Shown in pieces: positions 49,828-58,382 of a stretch of DNA of 64,000 bases. The stretch covers positions 55,106 to 119,105 of the forward strand of contig NZ_BMVO01000022.1 in assembly GCF_014650755.1 (NCBI RefSeq), in the 5' to 3' direction. Below the pieces are notes generated by a model that searched no databases, was not told the DNA's origin, and saw nothing but the letters and a program-made list of their open reading frames with translations. The translations under genes and the position numbers were made by a program. The stretch comes from Streptomyces chryseus (lineage in GTDB: Bacteria > Actinomycetota > Actinomycetes > Streptomycetales > Streptomycetaceae). How positions within the stretch are numbered: position 1 is the stretch's first letter; the number at the start of each line of letters is the position of its first letter.

Positions 49828-52266
49828 GTGGCCGACGCACTGTTTGACCATGAAGACCCCGAGGACATCGACGACGCCGATCCAACGCTGATCGCCGTGC
49901 ACGGATGGAATGTCGCCGAGCCCAAGAAGGCCAAGACCCGGGTCACCAAGCTCAGAAAACTGATCGACGTCGGCGCCGTCCACCTCCATCCCGACCATCT
50001 GGACTGGACCCGGTTCATCCTGAACTGGGCGGAAGTGGACCGAACGCTTCCCACCTACAGCCCCAAGACCGGCCGCTATCGCGACCGGGTCCGGCCCATG
50101 CGGCTCGGTGAGTATCGCGTGTACTGCCTCGACCTGCTGATGCCGACGGTGACCACCGTTCAGCAGCTCATGAACTACCGCACCCGGCAGGGGCGTTCGC
50201 TGCGCGACGTTCCCGATACCTTCCGACCCGTGTCACGGAGTCACCCCCTCCTGGACGCGCACGGCGTTCCCGTGGTGGGCGTCACGCACACCTACGTGAC
50301 GGCGGAAGGGCTCTTCAACGAGCTCCGTACGGCTTCGCAGAAGGTACGGGAATCGCGGCAGCGTGAGCGCGGCTGGGAGCCACTTCACGATGCCGTACTC
50401 AGCGATGGGGTGGAGGATGGCGGCTTGTGGCTGCAGACAGTCTTCGCCCCTTTGGGCGACGACGGCGAGCCGGACTGGGCACGGGCCGTCAGCGCCCTGG
50501 CGCCAGCGGACGCGGCCAGTCGCAAGGCCGTATGCGACAGCCGGGTCGACCCGGACGGCAAGCTGGCCGCTCTGCCTCTGCTGAAGCCCCGGCGCTCGGA
50601 CGTCTTTGACGGAACAGAGAAAGACCCCTCCGCAGTGGTCGGCGTCACGGAGGCGGTGAGCGTCCAACTGGGCAGGGTCAAGACAGCTGTTTCCGGTATC
50701 GACTTCCTCGATGATCTACCGGATGAAGCACGCGAGCTGCTGCACGCCACGGTCATGCCGGTGCGGCTTGCCTACCGGGTTACCGACTCGCGCGGACGTG
50801 ACATCCGGCTGGACGGACCCGCGCTCTTCCGGAGCATCCAGAAGCACTTCCACGGGCCTGAACACTTGGGACACCCGCCCGCGGAAGCAGAGAGGCTCGT
50901 GGCCGACGACACGTACGCAGCACTTCGGCAGGCAATCGAAGAGGGCAAGTTCGAGACACCGACTGCCGTGTCCGGACCTGCCGCATTGACGTGGTCCGTC
51001 CCCCTGCTGGACGCGGTGTGTAGCGGTGAGCCGCTGGATGCGCTCGCGGAACTCGGCCTACCGACGACCTGGCAGGGCCGTGTTGCCGCCGCCGTGATGC
51101 TTGTCTTCGGCGACGGACCAGAGAGAGCGATCATCGGGCGGGTCCTCAAGTCGAGGCCGCAGGGCGGACTGTACAACGACCGCCTGGACGAGCGTCGCCT
51201 TTCGCTCCTACGCGAGTGGACCTTCGGGGAGACCCCTGTCAACCGCCGGGCATTCGAGCAGATCGAGGCCAAGGCGGTCTTCGAGGACCCGCTGCGCTCC
51301 TGGAACGGAAACACGGACGAGCTCGTGGAACTCGTGCGCGCTGGGCAGGCCACCCCCACCGAGACAGCGCTGTTCGAGGTGCTGGCCACCACAGCGGCCG
51401 GCCGCAATGGCATGCAGATCGTCGACATCGGATCTGCCCAGCAGGCACGCGGTTTCGCCAGCGTCAAGGCATACCAGGCTCTCCGCGGACGGCTGGTACG
51501 CACAGCGCCGGGCGCTGACGCGACCCTTGAGTTCGTTCAGTGCGGACCGGCCTATATGCGGGCGCTCCTTAAAGATCAGCTTCTACTGAAAGACCCTCAG
51601 CCCAGAAGCATCGGCGGCCTCACCCCAGAGGCGCCCACGGACGCCGACTGGAAAATCTGGTCGGCCAACAAGATCGGCGCCCTGAACGAGGACGGCGCTC
51701 CCGCTACATCCCGCTCGGTACGCGCAGCGATGACCGGCGACAGCGAGCTGATCCAGGACCCAGACGGCACCGTGCGCTATCACATGATCGACGTGCCGCA
51801 GCTCGTGCCCGACAACTTCCTTGACCAGTTCTCCACCCAGGCATTGACCCGCCGGGCCAAGGACCGCCAAGCCTCGGCCGAGAACAGGCAGCAGGAAAGG
51901 CCGCTCACGGCTGACGAACGGGTGGGCGAGGCACTCGACGCGGCGGTGAAACTGCTCCCCGCACTAGGCAGCGAGGTCGGGAAGCTCGAAGGTCTACAGG
52001 CGGGAGGCCACCTCTTCGACGTCCCCCAGCGAAGCCGACTCACCGAACTCGCTCTCGATGTCCGGGGAGCCGGCCAGCACGACCAGAAGGCCATCGCCGG
52101 CCGCATCGACACCATCGTGCGCAATGCCCGGGACCAAGAAAGCCAGCTCGTACAAGTGCAGGAGATGATCGAAGACGGGAACCATGCAGCGGCAGCCGAC
52201 CATGACGATGGTGAAGACGGCGAGAACCCAGACGAACTGCTCCTGGCCAGCAAGGATGCCGGATGA
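49828..52266 (+). CDS. Large hypothetical protein (812 aa), first gene of a coupled pair
   Basis: Cytoplasmic-looking protein of 812 aa, family not recognised. GTG at 49828 has GAAGGAGAG upstream; the 19-codon extension to 49771 is rejected. The N-terminal 110 residues include VAEPKKAKTRVTKLRKLIDV and FILNWAEVDRTLPTYSPKTG. A large, Leu- and Asp-rich helical body follows. No P-loop, nuclease, TIR or membrane motif is visible. The last 60 residues are very acidic (MIEDGNHAAAADHDDGEDGE). It overlaps a 143-aa gene by ATGA, and a perfect hairpin closes the pair, so they likely work together. Confidence 0.78.
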   Translation: MADALFDHEDPEDIDDADPTLIAVHGWNVAEPKKAKTRVTKLRKLIDVGAVHLHPDHLDWTRFILNWAEVDRTLPTYSPKTGRYRDRVRPMRLGEYRVYCLDLLMPTVTTVQQLMNYRTRQGRSLRDVPDTFRPVSRSHPLLDAHGVPVVGVTHTYVTAEGLFNELRTASQKVRESRQRERGWEPLHDAVLSDGVEDGGLWLQTVFAPLGDDGEPDWARAVSALAPADAASRKAVCDSRVDPDGKLAALPLLKPRRSDVFDGTEKDPSAVVGVTEAVSVQLGRVKTAVSGIDFLDDLPDEARELLHATVMPVRLAYRVTDSRGRDIRLDGPALFRSIQKHFHGPEHLGHPPAEAERLVADDTYAALRQAIEEGKFETPTAVSGPAALTWSVPLLDAVCSGEPLDALAELGLPTTWQGRVAAAVMLVFGDGPERAIIGRVLKSRPQGGLYNDRLDERRLSLLREWTFGETPVNRRAFEQIEAKAVFEDPLRSWNGNTDELVELVRAGQATPTETALFEVLATTAAGRNGMQIVDIGSAQQARGFASVKAYQALRGRLVRTAPGADATLEFVQCGPAYMRALLKDQLLLKDPQPRSIGGLTPEAPTDADWKIWSANKIGALNEDGAPATSRSVRAAMTGDSELIQDPDGTVRYHMIDVPQLVPDNFLDQFSTQALTRRAKDRQASAENRQQERPLTADERVGEALDAAVKLLPALGSEVGKLEGLQAGGHLFDVPQRSRLTELALDVRGAGQHDQKAIAGRIDTIVRNARDQESQLVQVQEMIEDGNHAAAADHDDGEDGENPDELLLASKDAG

Positions 52267-52694
52267 GCCGCATAGTGCTGACTCCTGCCCTATGGCAGGC
52301 GATGAGCGACCGCGCTGGCAAGTGGCGACTGCAGCATGATCCCGTAGCGCATCCGATCTCTGCGCTGCGTCACATCAGCGCCTCACGCTGTGTCTACGTT
52401 CCGCTGATCGCTACTCAGCGACCGGCGGGTACCTTCGCCATCGATTACATCGGATCGGCCGCACGCGATCATCCGCGCTCGGTGTGGCGGCGCATCGCAG
52501 GTGAGCATCAACTTGTTCATCTCGACCGCAAGAGGGACTGGGATCGCGTCGTGGTCCTGCCTTTGAAGCCGGACACACCGTTGCCTGTGGTCCGGATCAT
52601 TGAAGCGGCCGTTGCCGATCTTTGCGGGCGGCCACCGCGCTGCTCCCGACTCCCGCACCTGCCCACAGACTGGCGTGCTCGCGTAGGCATGTAG
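52263..52694 (+). CDS. Hypothetical protein (143 aa), second gene of a coupled pair
   Basis: A small basic protein (MSRIVLTPALWQAMSDRAGK, RHISASRCVYVPLIATQRPA, then HLDRKRDWDRVVVLPLKPDT) of mixed alpha/beta composition. I do not recognise a family. Its ATG overlaps the 812-aa gene's stop. The pair ends at a bidirectional terminator shared with the convergent Nudix gene. Basic small partner with acidic-tailed large protein suggests a complex, which is inference. Confidence 0.72.
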   Translation: MSRIVLTPALWQAMSDRAGKWRLQHDPVAHPISALRHISASRCVYVPLIATQRPAGTFAIDYIGSAARDHPRSVWRRIAGEHQLVHLDRKRDWDRVVVLPLKPDTPLPVVRIIEAAVADLCGRPPRCSRLPHLPTDWRARVGM

Positions 52695-52756
52695 CAAGCG
52701 AGCAACGGAACCCCGTTCGCCCTCCAGTCAGGTGCGTGTCCTGGGGCGCCTCGGAC

Positions 52757-52800
52757 GCGTTTCGGTGGGTTAGCCGGCGTCGGCTAACCCACCGAAACGC
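52757..52800. terminator. Perfect 20-bp stem, 4-base loop terminator
   Basis: GCGTTTCGGTGGGTTAGCCG and its exact complement around GCGT lie between the convergent 143-aa and Nudix genes. It is the longest perfect inverted repeat seen in the window. Confidence 0.85.
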
Positions 52801-52913
52801 TAGGAACATCGGCCTGCCCACGGTCACCTACGCGGTAGGCGGCACTTGGAGGGGCAGAGACGATCCGGCGATCGCGGCAAGAGCATTGAGCAGCGGCATG
52901 AGCTGTACGACGG

Positions 52914-53369
52914 TCAGCGGGATGGTCCGGCCAGGAGGAGCGCGACCACGCTCCCGGCCTCGGTGATCCGGCCGGCTCGCACAGCTTCGACGGCGTCGCC
53001 CAGCTTCCACCGCTGCACCGTCATGCCGATCTCGGTCTCGTCGCGATGTGTACGGCCCGGCCGAAGGCCCGTGGCCAGGAAAAGATGGGTCCGTGCACCC
53101 GTGGTCGCCGGAAGCGGATCGATGACGCCGAGCAGACGTGTCTCGTCCGCAACCAGGCCGGTCTCCTCTTCCAGTTCCCGGACGGCTGCTGCCTGTGGCT
53201 CCTGCCCCCCGATGCCGCCCCCGGGGAGGTGCAGGATACGACGTTCTTGGAGGTAGAAGTCCTCCTCGACCAGCACGACATGGCCGTCGTCATCTAGGGC
53301 GATCACACGCACGCCGTCCTCGACAACGACGTGCTCGTACTTGCCAGCTACGCCGTCCGGCCTGATCAC
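52914..53369 (-). CDS. Nudix hydrolase
   Basis: A 151-aa Nudix protein with the box G-G-I-G-G-Q-E at its start and RELEEETGLVAD at its end (about residues 50-76). It hydrolyses nucleoside-diphosphate-linked substrates; the exact one cannot be read. GTG at 53369 (IRPDGVAGKYEH). It is convergent with the unknown two-gene unit and separated from the mobilisation operon by 235 bases with no gene. Confidence 0.93.
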   Translation of the reverse strand: MIRPDGVAGKYEHVVVEDGVRVIALDDDGHVVLVEEDFYLQERRILHLPGGGIGGQEPQAAAVRELEEETGLVADETRLLGVIDPLPATTGARTHLFLATGLRPGRTHRDETEIGMTVQRWKLGDAVEAVRAGRITEAGSVVALLLAGPSR

Positions 53370-53604
53370 TGAGTCGCGGTTCAGCGTGATGGAGGGGCCT
53401 CGGTGAAGAACCTAGGTTGCCGTCCGTGTCCACCCCGTCATCGTGCCCCTTTCTGAACCAGCGCCGTGCTGGTCGTGGAGATCCACGCTATGCTCGGATG
53501 GGCGAACTCAGATGCCCGTACGCTGAAGCCGTGCCGATGACATGTGAGTTCCGACGCCAACCGGTCTCGGATTCTCGGAACCCACGCGCTTCTACGGTCA
53601 CGAC

Positions 53605-53859
53605 TCAGAATGTCCCCGCACCCCGGCTGGGGGACGAGCGGTAGAGCCTGCTGCTCACGATGGCCTCGTGCTGGCCCCCGGTCTTGATGGACTCGGCCAG
53701 GTCGTGCAGCTCGTCGGCGCTGAGTATCGGGAGCATGTCGGCGGTGGGGTGGGTCTGGATGATGTGCTCCTTGTCGGGTGGGGTGCCGGTGGCGCGCCGC
53801 AGATGTCCTGCGGCGTCGTGAGGCCGGGGGCAGGGCTGTTGTCGTTGATCGGTTGTCAT
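53605..53859 (-). CDS. Truncated ParB-N-like protein
   Basis: An 84-aa frame. Residues about 36-66 (TADMLPILSADELHDLAESI, then KTGGQHEAIV) match the start of a ParB/Srx-like nuclease fold. The protein stops soon after (SRLYRSSPSRGAGTF), missing the usual following GxRR-type part, so it appears truncated. ATG at 53859 overlaps the relaxase stop (ATGA). It is the last gene of the mobilisation operon. Confidence 0.6.
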   Translation of the reverse strand: MTTDQRQQPCPRPHDAAGHLRRATGTPPDKEHIIQTHPTADMLPILSADELHDLAESIKTGGQHEAIVSSRLYRSSPSRGAGTF

Positions 53860-55595
53860 CGTGACTTCGGTGGTTCTCGGTAGCGGGTGCGAGGCGTGCG
53901 CGGCCGCTGCGTGAGAGGGCTGGTGCTCACTGCGGCCGGTGAGTGCGGGATGGCGGTGGCGCGGATGTGGGGGCTACGGGCTTGTGCGGCTCGTGCACCT
54001 GGGCCGGGTGCGTGCCGGTCGCCGAGGCGTTGGATGCGCCAGACGAGGACTTCGGATGCTGACTTGGCGTCGTCCAAGGGGCGGTGCTGGGCTGCCTGCT
54101 GGAGGACGGTGGTCGGGTTGTGGCCAGCGGCTTCGGCGGCGGCGAGGGTGGCGGTGAGGGCAGGCCAGGCGTTTTCGGTGAGGATCTGTTCGGCGTGGCG
54201 GGGCAGGACCTCGTGCAGGGTGAGGGCGTACCGGTGCACCGTGTTGTCGGAGGGACTGTGCCTGGCGAGTGCGGCGAGGCTGGCGGGGGCTATCTGGGCG
54301 TAGGCGGCTTGCAGGTGCGTGAGCGTCTGACGGGCGGCGGCCACCTGCCGGTCGTGGTGGTGCAGTGCGCTGCGGCGCTGGACCGCGAGGACGACGAGGA
54401 TGGCGGCGTCCAAGAGCATGGCGAGCCCGGTGAGGTCCGCGGGCTGGTAGCGCATGGCCTTCAGTGCGCCCCGCAGGGCGCGGGCGTGCTGGTGGTCGGC
54501 GCGGGCGCGGGTGTGGGCGGCGTTTTCGAAGGCCATAGCCGCACGGTGGAGTTCGGCCTGGAGGCTGGCAGGGGCATGGGCGGGTAGCGCGTAGAGGACT
54601 TCGCCGAAGACTGTCAGGTGGGCCTGGACGGCGCCGTCGTCGGTGTGGGCGAGGTGGTGGGGGATGCGTTCGGCGGCAGCGGTGGCCACGTGCCACGGGC
54701 TGGGGCGATGCTGGCGAGCTGATGAGGCTGCGGTGGGCTGTGCCTCGGCGGCGGCAAGGCGCTGTCGGATCTGGGGGAGGGACAGGTCGGTGGCGAGGCT
54801 GGAGCCGGAGAACCAGATGGGCGTGCCGGCGTCGGGCAGGGCGACCTTGTAGCCCTGAAGGTCACCTGAGGGCAGTGTGCGGGTCTCGACCTGAAGGCCG
54901 GCATCGGCGAGCAGGTTGAAGAACTCATCCAGATCCTTCGCGTGGGACAGCGCGGTACGCACGGTGTGCCGCAGCCGCTCACGCGCGGTCTTGTCGTGGC
55001 CCTGCCGCTTGGCTTTCTCCTCCTCGGCCCGGGTGGAGCGCTTCACCGCCGAGGTGCCAGCAGCAGCTTCGGGACCATGTGCAACCCGGGTGAGGACGAA
55101 GTCTTCCTCGACGGCTCTGAGTTCGTTCATGGCGCGGTGGTAGTCGTTCCAGTTCCGCGGCGGGCGCAGATCACCGCGCACCTTGGTGGCGACGATGTGG
55201 ACGTGGTCCTCCGCGTGACGCACGGCAACCCACCGGCAGCCGTCCGGATCGCCATCGGGTGCGATGCCGGTCGCGTGCAGCACGCGCCGGGCGATGGTGG
55301 CCCACTCGGCGTCGGTGAGGATGCGGTCCTCGGGCGAGGCGCGGATCGAGCAGTGCCACACGTGTCCCTCAGGTGCCTTGTCGCCGGCTTGTTTGACCCG
55401 CAGATCCAGGGCCTGGGTGAGCTGGCCGAGCCTTTGCTTGTGGCCAGGGCTGTCCCAGGGGCCGGGGTCGGGGATGAAGTCGTCCCAGGAGGCGATGATG
55501 TGCTGGTCGGTGTGTTCGTTGGCGCGGCCTTTGTCGAAGAGGTAGGCCAGCACGCCGTACGTGTGGTTGCCCGGTTTAACGATGTTCGCGATCAC
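53856..55595 (-). CDS. Relaxase/mobilisation nuclease
   Basis: MobA/VirD2-like relaxase, 579 aa. The N-terminus IANIVKPGNHTYGVLAYLF includes the candidate catalytic Tyr, and the HxDHxH metal motif is HAEDHVHIVATKV. A long Ala/Arg helical tail with HRPSPWHVATAAAERIPHHL follows. It nicks DNA at an origin of transfer, which is probably just upstream of the mob genes but I could not pinpoint. GTG at 55595 lies one base from the mobC stop. Confidence 0.92.
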   Translation of the reverse strand: MIANIVKPGNHTYGVLAYLFDKGRANEHTDQHIIASWDDFIPDPGPWDSPGHKQRLGQLTQALDLRVKQAGDKAPEGHVWHCSIRASPEDRILTDAEWATIARRVLHATGIAPDGDPDGCRWVAVRHAEDHVHIVATKVRGDLRPPRNWNDYHRAMNELRAVEEDFVLTRVAHGPEAAAGTSAVKRSTRAEEEKAKRQGHDKTARERLRHTVRTALSHAKDLDEFFNLLADAGLQVETRTLPSGDLQGYKVALPDAGTPIWFSGSSLATDLSLPQIRQRLAAAEAQPTAASSARQHRPSPWHVATAAAERIPHHLAHTDDGAVQAHLTVFGEVLYALPAHAPASLQAELHRAAMAFENAAHTRARADHQHARALRGALKAMRYQPADLTGLAMLLDAAILVVLAVQRRSALHHHDRQVAAARQTLTHLQAAYAQIAPASLAALARHSPSDNTVHRYALTLHEVLPRHAEQILTENAWPALTATLAAAEAAGHNPTTVLQQAAQHRPLDDAKSASEVLVWRIQRLGDRHAPGPGARAAQARSPHIRATAIPHSPAAVSTSPLTQRPRTPRTRYREPPKSR

Positions 55596-55596
55596 C

Positions 55597-56235
55597 TCAG
55601 ACCGCCCACTTCTGCCCGGCTGCCCGGAAGGCGGCGTCGTCGATCGCCCGGACCGTGTCGTGGGCGGTGGTGAGCAGGCGGTCCGCCCGGTGGAGGACCG
55701 CGGCGTCCACAAGGTGTGGATCGCCGTCCGCATTGAGGCGGCGGGCGATCTGGTTGACGTTGTTGCCGATCCGGGCGATCTGCGCCCGCATAGCGGCGAG
55801 CTCGTCTACCGCATCGTCGTAGACCGTGCGCTCGGCAGCGACGGTGATCTCACCGCGGACGCGGGCCATGGTGGCGTCGGCAATGTACCGGGCCATGGTC
55901 ACGTGAGCGGTCTTCGCCGACGACTGGATGTCGTGCTTCTCGTGCGGCGCGAAGCGCGCGGTGACGTGCTCGGAGCGCTGCGCATCGAGGTTCGCGCGGC
56001 GGTACGGCGCACGCTGCGTGGCCCCAACGGAGGGATCGCGCGGCTGCTCGCCGGCGCTCACTCGCTCCTGTTCCGGCACGCCCTCGTGCCGGAGCTGCTC
56101 CTCCGCCACCCCCGGGGCGGAGGGGTCCGCGAGGGACCGGCCTATGGACGGTCCATCGCCATTGCTTGCTGCGCTGTCGAGGCCGGTGATCATCTCCTCC
56201 TGGGGAGTGGGGAGTTCGTTGTGCGAGTCGTGCAT
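55597..56235 (-). CDS. MobC-like relaxosome protein
   Basis: A 212-aa accessory protein. The C-terminal half contains the MobC signature RIGNNVNQIARRLN, and the N-terminal 80 residues are Glu/Ser/Arg-rich, probably flexible. MobC helps the relaxase melt the transfer origin. Its stop lies one base from the relaxase start. ATG at 56235. The upstream neighbour is the DUF2637 membrane gene. Confidence 0.9.
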   Translation of the reverse strand: MHDSHNELPTPQEEMITGLDSAASNGDGPSIGRSLADPSAPGVAEEQLRHEGVPEQERVSAGEQPRDPSVGATQRAPYRRANLDAQRSEHVTARFAPHEKHDIQSSAKTAHVTMARYIADATMARVRGEITVAAERTVYDDAVDELAAMRAQIARIGNNVNQIARRLNADGDPHLVDAAVLHRADRLLTTAHDTVRAIDDAAFRAAGQKWAV

Positions 56236-56267
56236 TGAGTGGTTTTCCTTGGGCGTTGAGGGTGGTC

Positions 56268-57599
56268 TCAGTGCGCGTGGCCGACGGGCGCCGTCGGCAG
56301 CTCGGCCTTGACGGTGCGGACCACCTCGCCGGCGGTGTCGCTGGCCACGCTGTAGCCGTCCTTGCGCACGGCTTCCTCCAGCAAGTCACGGGAGAGACGT
56401 CCGTGCTCGCGGTAGAGGTCACGGGCGTACTTGTGGAGGAGGTCCCGTGTCGCGCGGGGTTTGGAGGCCGGGCGCTTCGACTCCGCCCGCCAGGCTGGGC
56501 TTTGGCCGCTGCCCGGCAGTTCATCGCCCGCTTCTCGTTCCGGGCCGACGGTGGTGTGGACGGGCTGTCGCGGGCGGTTTTCGGGCTGGGGACGGGCTGC
56601 CCGGTCGGCGGCGTCATCGCCCGCGACCTTGGAGGGCGGGCGGCCCGAAATTCCTGCCCGCTCTCTTGCCGTGGCCCGCGGGCGGGCCGTCGCGGAGCCG
56701 CCCCTCGTACGCGCGGCGGGTTCGGGCCACCGCGCGGGCAATGGCTTGGAGGCCAGGGCAGAGACCTGTTGGCGGGTGGCGAGCTTGCGCAGCAGCAGCT
56801 CGTCCTGGCGTTCATCGCGGTCGACATCGGCCTGCTCCAGCGCCTGGTGCAGGCGACGAGTGAGGCGCCGGCCTCGCCACTTGGTGCGCTTGTCGGGCGG
56901 AATGATCTCTACCCGGAGGATCAGGGTGACGGCCCGGTCGAGGGCGCGGTCGCGGATGATCCGGGCGGCATCCGCGTCCCGGTCGGTAATCCCCAAACGA
57001 GCCAGCAGCCGTTCGCGTGCCTGTCGGGTGAGGACGGCGGTCAGGCTGCGGGAGTCGGCGTGCGGGCTGCGGTGGCGCAGTTCGATGCCCATGGCCAGGT
57101 GCCAGAGCACGGCCGCCAGGACCGGGCCGACGACGGCCCGCACAGTCCCGCCGACCAGGCCGGACTCGGCGTAGGCAGGCACGATCTGCACGCCGGTGAT
57201 TACCCAGGTAAGAGTGCCGGGCGCGCCAGGCGCCTGCTTCGGGCCGTTGAGGTTCTGCCGGGCCATGAGCGCGGTGGCGAACAGAGCGAGTTCGGCGGCG
57301 GCGAACATCGCAGCGCGCTCGATGGTGCTGCCCATGTCGAGGTAGTCGGCGGCGAAGCGCCAGCTGGTGTCCGCGCTGTAGGCGGTGCAGCCGATCGCGG
57401 CGACGGCGGCGACCGGGATCGCGGCGGTTCTACGGCGCTGTCCAGCGTTCGGCTTCCGTAGGTACCGCTGCAGGGACCATGCGGCGGACAGTGCGACGAC
57501 GAACATGGCCGCGATGGCCGCAGGCGCAGGGAGCCAGTGCGGCAAGGCGGGCATGCCGATGTCGTTGGCGTTGATGAGTGTGGTGGTGCCAGGAGTCAT
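56268..57599 (-). CDS. DUF2637-type membrane protein (SpdB-like)
   Basis: A 443-aa membrane protein. Four N-terminal hydrophobic segments (PAPAAIAAMFVVALSAAWSL, IPVAAVAAIGCTAYSA, AAMFAAAELALFATALMARQ, GGTVRAVVGPVLAAVLWHLA) fit DUF2637, a family common on actinobacterial mobile elements and related to spread/transfer proteins. A large, basic C-terminal half has GRRLTRRLHQALEQADVD and a winged-helix-like end (LYREHGRLSRDLLEEAVRKD). ATG at 57599 has GGAG 11 bases upstream; TTG 57614 is less likely. Confidence 0.85.
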   Translation of the reverse strand: MTPGTTTLINANDIGMPALPHWLPAPAAIAAMFVVALSAAWSLQRYLRKPNAGQRRRTAAIPVAAVAAIGCTAYSADTSWRFAADYLDMGSTIERAAMFAAAELALFATALMARQNLNGPKQAPGAPGTLTWVITGVQIVPAYAESGLVGGTVRAVVGPVLAAVLWHLAMGIELRHRSPHADSRSLTAVLTRQARERLLARLGITDRDADAARIIRDRALDRAVTLILRVEIIPPDKRTKWRGRRLTRRLHQALEQADVDRDERQDELLLRKLATRQQVSALASKPLPARWPEPAARTRGGSATARPRATARERAGISGRPPSKVAGDDAADRAARPQPENRPRQPVHTTVGPEREAGDELPGSGQSPAWRAESKRPASKPRATRDLLHKYARDLYREHGRLSRDLLEEAVRKDGYSVASDTAGEVVRTVKAELPTAPVGHAH

Positions 57600-57683
57600 G
57601 CAGAGGCTCTCCAAGGGGTCCGCGCGTTCGAGGGCATGCGGAAGCGCGGACGGGCGGGGCGGTGAGGAGGGAGCGCGCGCCGT

Positions 57684-58382
57684 TCAGGCGGTGGGCGCGG
57701 TGCGGCGGCGGTCGGGGCCGGTGAGGATGACCCGCTCGGTCATCTCGGCGAGGCGAGAGGCGACGCGGTCGCCGAGCGCGGTGCGGAACTCGGCGGTGGG
57801 GAGGTTGGTGGTGATGAGGGTGGGGAGCATGTGCTCGTACCGGTGGTTGATGAGCCGATAGGTGAGCTCCTCGGTCCATTCGCTGGTCTTGGCCGCGCCG
57901 AGGTCATCCAGGAGCAGCAGCGGGCAGCGGGCCAGCGTCTGGAGTTCTCGTTCGCCGTCGTGGCCGGCGCGGGGGCGGAGCCGCGCGTGGAGGTCGGCGG
58001 AGGTGATGGCCTCCCAGCGCAGGCGGACGCCTCGGGTGAGGAGGGCACGGACGGCGCCGTATGCCTGGTGGGTCTTGCCGGTGCCGGTGGGGCCGGCGAT
58101 CAGCAGCGACGGGCCTTCGGCGATGCCGGGGCCGGTCGGCCCGGGGCGTCCGGCGCGGGCGATCTGGTCAGCCCAGGTAGTGATCTGGGGGTGGTCGGCC
58201 AGGGCGCGGCGGTAGCGGGCGGGGATGCGGGCGTCGGCGAGTTCCAGGGCGGTGACCGACTCGGGCGCCGGCGCGTGTGCGGCAGCAGTGGTGGGGTCGA
58301 TGCCGCGGTTGGCGAGGATCGTGTTGAGCCGGTCGGTGATCGCGCCGACGGGCTGGGGTGCGCGGGTGAGGGTGGCGGTCAG
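57684..58382 (-). CDS. DnaC/IstB-like ATP-binding protein with CTG start
   Basis: A 232-aa helicase-loader-like ATPase. Walker A IAGPTGTGKTHQAYGA (about residues 91-105), Walker B CPLLLLDDLGAAKTSEW, and a sensor-like LPTLITTNLPTAEF identify the DnaC/IstB group. The frame is open only back to a TGA two codons before CTG 58382; no ATG, GTG or TTG precedes the Walker motif in frame. GGAG lies 7 bases before CTG, inside the end of the upstream replication gene. So translation seems to start at CTG, overlapping the upstream stop. Standard start-codon searches miss this gene. Confidence 0.85.
   Translation of the reverse strand: MTATLTRAPQPVGAITDRLNTILANRGIDPTTAAAHAPAPESVTALELADARIPARYRRALADHPQITTWADQIARAGRPGPTGPGIAEGPSLLIAGPTGTGKTHQAYGAVRALLTRGVRLRWEAITSADLHARLRPRAGHDGERELQTLARCPLLLLDDLGAAKTSEWTEELTYRLINHRYEHMLPTLITTNLPTAEFRTALGDRVASRLAEMTERVILTGPDRRRTAPTA

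Noticed and set aside
53370..53604. Possible small gene on the plus strand upstream of the ParB-like frame
   Set aside because: The 75-aa frame at 53,417 has no ribosome site and mixed composition.
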